Below, piece after piece: positions 1-4,447 of a DNA stretch of 8,045 nt. Numbering within the stretch: the first letter of the stretch is position 1; every line of letters begins with the position of its first letter. The stretch is from Bacteriovoracaceae bacterium (lineage in GTDB: Bacteria > Bdellovibrionota > Bacteriovoracia > Bacteriovoracales > Bacteriovoracaceae): contig JAKLJM010000142.1 in assembly GCA_023151145.1 (NCBI GenBank), forward strand, positions 1-8,045. The letters run 5' to 3'. The notes under the pieces were generated by a model. It did not search any database, was not told where the DNA came from, and saw only the letters and a program-made list of their open reading frames with translations. The translations under genes were made by a program, and so were the position numbers.

Positions 1-1073
1 ATACAACTTGCTATAGAGATATTCCCTATACTGAAAATGTTTGTCGTATGGAGACTCGTTATCGCCAAGAATGCCGCCAAATTCCAGGTAGACAAGAGTG
101 CCGTACGGTCTATGAACCTATTTGCCGTTGGGAAACTCGTTACCGTCAAGAATGTTCAAGCACAGGAGGCGGACGCCAGTGTCGTACCATTCCTGGAGAC
201 GTTCAATGTCGTACAATGCCTAACGGTGAAAATCGTTGTGTAAAAATTCCACCTCGTGAAGTTTGCGAAGATCGTCCAGGGCAAAGAATTTGTCGTCAAG
301 TTCCTTATCAAGATCGCGTTTGTTATAATGAACCAAGAAATCACTGCGAGTGGATTCCTCCACGTACAGCCTGTGATCAATATCCATATGAAGAGAGAGT
401 ATGTCGCGATGAAGTTCGCTACCGTCAAGAGGCTTATGCTTGCGTAAAAACGATCTCTGTTCCATATGAAGTTGTTCTTAAAAACTTTAAGGCCGATGTT
501 TCTGTTACATTTAATGATCAAGCACAAGTAAACTCTCCCATCGCTTTTGTCGCCAACTTAAGAGAGTCGGGTGATGTCACTTTAAGTGCAAAAGATCCAA
601 ACGTAACAACAGGTGTGTTCACTCGCAAAAATGTCTCTAGCACTAATGCAGGAAAAGATACTCAAATCACAGCTCACTTTCCAGTGGACCTTGTGAATTT
701 AACTGAAAGTGTGAAAATTGCCAGAGGTAGCATCACAAATGTTGAACTTGGTAAACATCACCTAGCCTTTAATGTGGCCGGATTAATGGATACGAAAAGA
801 GCAAAACTCTACGTTCGTATCAATAAAAAAGATGAAGTGAAATTCGAACGCTCACTTATTCCAAGTGAATATAAGGTGACAAATTCGAATGGTGAATCTC
901 GTATCACTATTAATTTAGAGAAATTAGGTGCACCAAAACTTGGCGGTGTTTTTACAACTAAACACCAAATTAATGTACAGTTAACTTTTGATTACTCTGA
1001 TTTAGGAACTATGCTTTTCCCAACTCAAGATGCCATAAAGTTAAATGCTCAAAAAGAAGAAAAAGTAGACTAA
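1..1073 (+). CDS. Cys-rich repeat protein, probably secreted (5' end outside window)
   Basis: The reading frame is open from position 3, with no stop before the left edge, so the gene starts upstream; the first in-window ATG (48) is internal. About 356 codons are visible. Codons 3-147 hold 16 cysteines spaced 8-13 residues apart. Most follow a unit C-[RVED]-x-[IVMY]-P-x(3-5)-C, for example CRQIPGRQEC, CVKIPPREVC and CRQVPYQDRVC. The motif ETRYRQEC occurs twice (codons 17-24 and 44-51) and a variant VRYRQEAYAC closes the array. The remaining ~210 residues have no cysteine and look like beta-sandwich sequence, with a Lys/Glu-rich tail. So dense, regular a Cys array suggests disulphide-bonded export to the periplasm or surface, but the signal peptide would lie outside the window. 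I do not recognise a named family. A strong terminator follows 16 nt after the TAA, so this is the last gene of its transcript. Confidence 0.85.
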   Translation, partial: TTCYRDIPYTENVCRMETRYRQECRQIPGRQECRTVYEPICRWETRYRQECSSTGGGRQCRTIPGDVQCRTMPNGENRCVKIPPREVCEDRPGQRICRQVPYQDRVCYNEPRNHCEWIPPRTACDQYPYEERVCRDEVRYRQEAYACVKTISVPYEVVLKNFKADVSVTFNDQAQVNSPIAFVANLRESGDVTLSAKDPNVTTGVFTRKNVSSTNAGKDTQITAHFPVDLVNLTESVKIARGSITNVELGKHHLAFNVAGLMDTKRAKLYVRINKKDEVKFERSLIPSEYKVTNSNGESRITINLEKLGAPKLGGVFTTKHQINVQLTFDYSDLGTMLFPTQDAIKLNAQKEEKVD

Positions 1074-1089
1074 GCGCTCTACTCCTTGG

Positions 1090-1129
1090 GGTTCCAGGAA
1101 CTTTTTAGGTTCCTGGAACCTTTTTTTTT
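1090..1129 (+). terminator. Rho-independent terminator after the Cys-rich gene
   Basis: A perfect 12-bp stem (1090-1101 pairing with 1109-1120) has a 7-nt loop and is followed by nine T residues (1121-1129). Each arm is itself nearly palindromic (gttcc-a-ggaac). The T run ends at the extended -10 element of the downstream gene, so terminator and promoter abut. Confidence 0.95.
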
Positions 1130-1137
1130 GCTATAAT
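1129..1137 (+). promoter_or_regulatory. Extended -10 promoter of the TatD-family gene
   Basis: The sequence TG-C-TATAAT is a perfect -10 hexamer (1132-1137) with the TGn extension. No good -35 is seen: the 17-bp position falls inside the terminator hairpin and reads gttcct. Only six nucleotides (gctccc) separate the hexamer from the ATG at 1144. Transcription would therefore start at or next to the start codon, giving a leaderless mRNA. There is no Shine-Dalgarno sequence, only the T run and the -10. Confidence 0.75.
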
Positions 1138-1143
1138 GCTCCC

Positions 1144-1950
1144 ATGAGCAAAAAAGAAAAAATCATCCCCCTATCCCCTCTACCCATTATTGAAACACAC
1201 TTTCATTTGGATTATTTGAAAGCTCATCCCATTGAAGAAATCGTTAGAAAATCAAAAGAATATAATATTGAAAAAATGATTACGATTTCAGTAGATCCAG
1301 ATAACTTCGATGCAGTCATTGAATTAACGAAAAAATTTCCAGAAGTTTATGGTACCCAAGGTATTCATCCTCACGACGCCAACTCTTTTGATGAAACTCA
1401 ATATGAACGTGTGAAAAAAAACACATTGGAAAATTCTAAGATCGTGGCCATTGGTGAAATTGGTTTAGATTACTATTACACAAAATCCCCGAGAGAAAAG
1501 CAGCTCGAGTGTTTTGATCGCTACCTAGAATTGGCCAGTGAACTTGATAAACCAGTCGTCATTCACACTCGCGATGCTGACGAAGACACCATCGCTATTT
1601 TAAAAAATGCCAGTGCTACCTTAAAACAAAAAGGAGTGCTTCATTCATTCACTTCAAGCTTAGAGCTTGCAGAATACGCGCTCTCAGAAGGTTTCTATTT
1701 AGGCATTAATGGGATTTGTACTTTTCCAAACGCTGGTAATGTTCGCGAAGTCATTGCGATGGCCCCTCTGGAAAAGCTTCTACTGGAGACCGATGCTCCT
1801 TTTTTAACTCCTGCTCCTTTTCGAGGAGTGGAGAATGCTCCCTACTATCTTTCACTGGTGGCGCAAAAAATTGCTGAAGTTAAGGCACTTTCCTATGAAA
1901 ATGTCCTAAAAATGGCCTATGAAAACTCCCATCGCTTGTTTAAGTTTTAA
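1144..1950 (+). CDS. tatD: TatD/YcfH-family metal-dependent hydrolase (putative DNase)
   Basis: This 268-residue protein has the usual length and motif order of the TatD family, TIM-barrel metallohydrolases with 3'-5' exonuclease or deoxyribonuclease activity in the members studied. Predicted metal ligands are all present: H19 and H21 (ETHFHLD), E105 (AIGEIGLDYYY), H141 (PVVIHTRD), H167 (LHSFTSS) and D217 (LLLETDAP). GIHPHDA (73-79) and PFRG (225-228) also match. The family's usual DTH/DSH opening is ETH here, and HCFSG has become HSFTS; neither change removes a ligand. There is no signal peptide, so it should be cytosolic. The family has several paralogues (TatD, YcfH, YjjV) that I cannot separate by eye, so the symbol is at family level. 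The start is fixed by the immediately upstream -10 box; there is no SD. A 68-nt gap with no clear terminator leads to ppa, so partial co-transcription is possible. Confidence 0.93.
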   Translation: MSKKEKIIPLSPLPIIETHFHLDYLKAHPIEEIVRKSKEYNIEKMITISVDPDNFDAVIELTKKFPEVYGTQGIHPHDANSFDETQYERVKKNTLENSKIVAIGEIGLDYYYTKSPREKQLECFDRYLELASELDKPVVIHTRDADEDTIAILKNASATLKQKGVLHSFTSSLELAEYALSEGFYLGINGICTFPNAGNVREVIAMAPLEKLLLETDAPFLTPAPFRGVENAPYYLSLVAQKIAEVKALSYENVLKMAYENSHRLFKF

Positions 1951-2018
1951 ATAACGCTAAGCCACTTCCTATTTTTTATGTTAGGATTCTTGCGTTTAAC
2001 ATCAAAAAAGGAAACCCC

Positions 2019-2633
2019 ATGTCAAAGAAATCTTTTAACATGTATCGCCCACATCCATGGCACGGAATCAATATTGGAGAAGGCGCTCCAAAAGTTGTGA
2101 CGGGATATATTGAAATTCTGCCAAACGACCCAATTAAATATGAAATCTGTAAAGAAACAGGTTTTATCATGGTAGACCGTCCACAAAAATTTTCATCATT
2201 ACCTCCAGTTCTTTATGGATTAATTCCTCAAACATACTCTGCTGAAAAAACAGCAGCATTTTCTAAAATGGCCACAACTGGTGATGGTGATCCATTAGAT
2301 CTTTGTGTGCTTTCTGAGCTTCCAATTACTTCTCGTGATGTCATCATGGACGTTAGAGTTGTGGGTGGAATTCGCTTGATCGATTCAGGTGAAGTTGATG
2401 ATAAAATCATTGCTGTCCTTGATGGTGATCCATATTACAAAAATGTAAACGATATTAAAGATGTAAGCGAAGTTGTTTTAAATCGTATGAGACATTATTT
2501 CTTAAGTTATAAGACAATTCCAGGTGAACCTGTGAAGATGCAAATTGAATCTATCTACGGTGCGGAAGAAGCATTTAAAGTTATCAAAGCATCAATGGAA
2601 GATTATCAAAATCATTTCGGCAATAATAAATAA
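2019..2633 (+). CDS. ppa: Inorganic pyrophosphatase, family I
   Basis: Soluble family I pyrophosphatase (PPi + H2O to 2 Pi), which pulls biosynthetic reactions forward by removing pyrophosphate. The 204-residue protein carries the signature D89-G-D-P-L-D94, preceded by the YGLIPQT segment (66-72). By alignment from memory with E. coli PPase, D89, D91, D94, D122, D127 and K129 correspond to metal- and phosphate-binding D65, D67, D70, D97, D102 and K104; the HYFLSYK segment corresponds to HFFEHYK. It is slightly longer than the ~175-residue E. coli enzyme because of an N-terminal extension (MYRPHPWHG) and a short insert before the signature (SAEKTAAFSKMATT). The start is supported by an AAGGA Shine-Dalgarno at 2008-2012, 6 nt before the ATG. 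It is cytosolic. A bidirectional terminator lies 7 nt after the stop. Confidence 0.95.
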   Translation: MSKKSFNMYRPHPWHGINIGEGAPKVVTGYIEILPNDPIKYEICKETGFIMVDRPQKFSSLPPVLYGLIPQTYSAEKTAAFSKMATTGDGDPLDLCVLSELPITSRDVIMDVRVVGGIRLIDSGEVDDKIIAVLDGDPYYKNVNDIKDVSEVVLNRMRHYFLSYKTIPGEPVKMQIESIYGAEEAFKVIKASMEDYQNHFGNNK

Positions 2634-2640
2634 AAAAATG

Positions 2641-2666
2641 AAGGGAGCTTTTAGCTCCCTTTTTTT
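2641..2666. terminator. Bidirectional terminator between ppa and the converging secreted-protein gene
   Basis: A 9-bp stem (aagggagct, 2641-2649, with agctccctt, 2653-2661) closes a 3-nt loop. A T run follows to 2666, and an A run (2632-2638) precedes it, giving a T run on the minus strand. It therefore serves ppa (+) and the gene ending at 2665 (-). The T run overlaps the minus-strand stop codon. Confidence 0.9.
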
Positions 2667-3174
2667 AATTAAGTTTAACTTTCTCGATTTTTTCACCAGC
2701 TGTTTTTACTTCTAAATATAATGTTTCTTTAGTCGCAAAAATTGAAAAATCACAATCTAATTCAGAACAATTTCCAAAACTCGTATTTAAGATTAATCCT
2801 TTTTTAGACAAAATATTAGACTCTAAATCCAGCATTTGAATTTTAGTTAATCTTCCGGCATCATGAGTTTCATCTAACAAAAAAGCTGATTTTTCATTGG
2901 AAACAATACCTACAGTTTTATTAATTCCTCTTTTCACATTTTCAAGAATCACATCCCCATCACTTGTAGCAGAAACTTTCGATTCTTTTAAAACATTTAA
3001 ATTCACACAACCTTTTACTATTTCTGTATGTTCTTTCTCTGTGCCCATACAATAAACAACATCTCCATTTTTATAGTAAATGCTTTTTGAAGACATTTTT
3101 TCTACTTTATAATAATCCCCGGCCATTGAGGTTAAAGAAACAAATAGTATGGCCATCGTCGTATGTAATTTCAT
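2665..3174 (-). CDS. Small secreted protein of unknown function
   Basis: A 169-residue protein I do not recognise. The N-terminus (MKLHTTMAILFVSLTSMA) reads as a Sec signal peptide: one Lys, a hydrophobic stretch from residue 6 to 15, and probable cleavage after S-M-A (residue 18). The mature part is ~151 residues, rich in Lys, Glu and beta-favouring residues, with four cysteines in two pairs (C42/C56 and C136/C141) that could form two disulphides in the periplasm. No lipobox is present. The start is well supported by GGAG 5 nt upstream of the ATG (3180-3183 on the plus strand). It lies 92 nt downstream of mgsA on the same strand, with a possible promoter of its own in that gap, and ends in the terminator shared with ppa. 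Confidence 0.85.
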   Translation of the reverse strand: MKLHTTMAILFVSLTSMAGDYYKVEKMSSKSIYYKNGDVVYCMGTEKEHTEIVKGCVNLNVLKESKVSATSDGDVILENVKRGINKTVGIVSNEKSAFLLDETHDAGRLTKIQMLDLESNILSKKGLILNTSFGNCSELDCDFSIFATKETLYLEVKTAGEKIEKVKLN

Positions 3175-3207
3175 GGTAACTCCAATCTTATAAGTATTAG
3201 ATGAAGA

Positions 3208-3216
3208 GCTATACCA
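3208..3216 (-). promoter_or_regulatory. Candidate extended -10 for the small secreted-protein gene
   Basis: On the minus strand the 92-nt gap after mgsA contains TGG-TATAGC, an extended -10-like element that would give a leader of about 30 nt ahead of the GGAG Shine-Dalgarno. No convincing -35 is seen in this AT-rich stretch, so read-through from mgsA remains an alternative. Confidence 0.3.
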
Positions 3217-3266
3217 GAAACTAAATATATTTAAATGTAAGATGAAATCTTTACACAGATCTTTAA

Positions 3267-3650
3267 TTACAAATTCTTGTGTAAGCCAATAACAATGAGT
3301 TTTGCCGAAGATGGATTCGTGGCAAGCGGAACATCGTGCACGTCACATATCCTAAGCAGCGAAGAAATATCGGGATCGTGAGGATGCATTCCCAGTGGAT
3401 CTCGCATAAAAATGACGGCCTGGCATTTTTTTGTCGCGACCAAAGAAGCAATTTGAGCATCTCCTCCGATTGGCCCTGAAAGCATACGTTTAACTTTTAA
3501 CCCAGTTTTCTCTAAAAGCTTACCGGTTGTTGAGGTGGCTACAATATTAAAACTTTTAAAAAATTCAATATTATCTTTGACGAAGGCAACCATCTCAGCT
3601 TTTTTCCCATCGTGAGCGATGAGGGCAATGGTCTTTTTGATTTTTGGCAT
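3267..3650 (-). CDS. mgsA: Methylglyoxal synthase
   Basis: Converts dihydroxyacetone phosphate to methylglyoxal and phosphate, a glycolytic bypass used when phosphate is short or sugar phosphates accumulate. The 127-residue protein is a compact, cytosolic family member (E. coli MgsA has 152). Matching motifs in order are IALIAHDGKK (8-17; E. coli H19/D20 equivalent to H13/D14), the phosphate-binding TSTTG (39-43), LSGPIGGD (57-64, with D64 matching catalytic D71), and DPLGMHPHDPD (84-94, with H91 and D94 matching H98 and D101). ATNPSSA (110-116) also fits. The start has AGGA 8 nt upstream. The response-regulator gene ends 34 nt before it on the same strand, with no terminator between them, so the two are probably co-transcribed. 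Confidence 0.95.
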   Translation of the reverse strand: MPKIKKTIALIAHDGKKAEMVAFVKDNIEFFKSFNIVATSTTGKLLEKTGLKVKRMLSGPIGGDAQIASLVATKKCQAVIFMRDPLGMHPHDPDISSLLRICDVHDVPLATNPSSAKLIVIGLHKNL

Positions 3651-3684
3651 ATGTCTTTTCCTGAAGTAAACGAAGAGCTAGAGA

Positions 3685-4143
3685 TTAGGAAGCACGATCA
3701 TTGATAAATTGAAAATCGATGGTTGATGCTACTTTTTCTAAAAACAAATCGTAATTAAATGGTTTCACTAAGATATTTCTTACTCCTAAAAGTATCGCAT
3801 CTTTTACATTTTCGGAATCTAAATTTCCAGAGATAAGGACTAAGGGGATATTTTTAAATTTTGCTCGAGACTTTAACTCTTTTACTAATTGTATCCCACT
3901 CATCTTGGGCATTAAGACATCAACAATAATTAGTCCAAACTCTTGATTTTGAATTTTCAATAAAGCTTCTTTGCCATTTGAAGCATAAACGATTTTGTCT
4001 GGGTCGATGTAAGCTTTTTGCAGATATTGAGATAAGAGCTGTTGAATTTGAATTTCATCATCAATAACAAGTATGGGCTTATCTCCAAGCCCCCTGCTAA
4101 ATATTTCTCTTATCAGATAATTCTTATCAAAGTTATGTTCCAT
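3685..4143 (-). CDS. Stand-alone CheY-like response regulator (receiver domain only)
   Basis: A 152-residue protein consisting of one receiver domain and no output domain. Diagnostic residues are the acidic pair D28-D29 (ILVIDDE), phosphoacceptor D75 (IIVDVLMPKMSG), the switch hydroxyl S105 (VLISGN) and K127 (ILVKPF). A 22-residue N-terminal extension (MEHNFDKNYLIREIFSRGLG...) precedes the receiver and resembles no DNA-binding motif. It should be phosphorylated by a histidine kinase that is not in the window and act through protein-protein contact. It leads a probable operon with mgsA. A TATAAT hexamer sits 7 nt before the ATG and no Shine-Dalgarno is present, so the message may be leaderless. 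Confidence 0.92.
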   Translation of the reverse strand: MEHNFDKNYLIREIFSRGLGDKPILVIDDEIQIQQLLSQYLQKAYIDPDKIVYASNGKEALLKIQNQEFGLIIVDVLMPKMSGIQLVKELKSRAKFKNIPLVLISGNLDSENVKDAILLGVRNILVKPFNYDLFLEKVASTIDFQFINDRAS

Positions 4144-4150
4144 AATAGAG

Positions 4151-4180
4151 ATTATAGATTAAGAATTTCTTTTAAACCAA
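4151..4180 (-). promoter_or_regulatory. Promoter of the response regulator-mgsA operon, probably leaderless
   Basis: On the minus strand a perfect TATAAT (plus positions 4151-4156) lies 7 nt (ctctatt) before the ATG at 4143. A weak -35 candidate TTGGTT (4175-4180) sits 18 bp upstream. The expected transcription start coincides with the start codon, and no Shine-Dalgarno is present in that interval. Confidence 0.6.
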
Positions 4181-4280
4181 AAAGCCATGCCTAATTTGTT
4201 GAGCCCCACTTATAAAACCCTAAAATACCTTAAAAATTCACTGCTTTTAAAGACAGTCTGTAGATTCTTGATTTTGGGAA

Positions 4281-4302
4281 AATGCCTCAAAAGGTAGGCA
4301 TT
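4281..4302. repeat. Inverted repeat in the divergent promoter region
   Basis: The arms aatgcct (4281-4287) and aggcatt (4296-4302) are perfect 7-bp inverses around an 8-nt centre. A further ATGCCTA at 4187-4193 is the exact inverse of TAGGCAT at 4295-4301. No T run follows, so it is not a terminator; it could be an operator for either divergent gene. Confidence 0.4.
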
Positions 4303-4435
4303 AATTTAATCTTCAAGCACTTAAGAAATCTGAATATTTTATAAAATTTTGCTGCAAAAACTTTTTAAGTCCTTGTAATCAATTCCACCTCCAACGAATA
4401 AGCTATTTTCCTCAAAAAAAAGAAAAAAGCTCTTT

Positions 4436-4441
4436 TAAGAT
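4436..4441 (+). promoter_or_regulatory. Candidate -10 of the collagen-like gene, leaderless spacing
   Basis: TAAGAT matches the -10 consensus at four positions, including the key A2 and T6. It lies 6 nt (aagttc) before the ATG at 4448, the same geometry as at 1132-1144. No Shine-Dalgarno precedes this ATG. There is no recognisable -35, and an alternative promoter at 4340-4345 with a ~95-nt leader cannot be excluded. Confidence 0.4.
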
Positions 4442-4447
4442 AAGTTC

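Larger units (their letters stand above)
4144..4447. other. Divergent intergenic region (304 bp)
   Basis: No ORF or RNA gene is seen here. The region lies between two divergent genes and is AT-rich. It contains the minus-strand TATAAT near the response regulator, a plus-strand TATAAA at 4340-4345 that could start a longer leader for the collagen-like gene, and three occurrences of the hexamer ATGCCT in either orientation (4187-4192, 4282-4287, and inverted at 4296-4301). It also has a short dyad ACAG-t-CTGT at 4253-4261 and an A-rich tract at 4414-4428. Any regulatory role is inference. Confidence 0.6.

Noticed and set aside
48..50. ATG at 48 as the true start of the Cys-rich gene
   Set aside because: The frame is open to the left edge and the cysteine repeat pattern continues upstream (C at codons 3 and 14), so this Met is internal.
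156..527. Antisense 123-codon ORF and a plus-strand 68-codon ORF at 37-243 over the Cys-rich gene
   Set aside because: No ribosome site or plausible product; the frame with regular cysteine repeats and sequence constraint is the one ending at 1073.
1951..2018. Possible terminator between the TatD gene and ppa (aacgc at 1953-1957 with gcgtt at 1992-1996)
   Set aside because: Only five pairs around a ~34-nt loop and no T run after the second arm.
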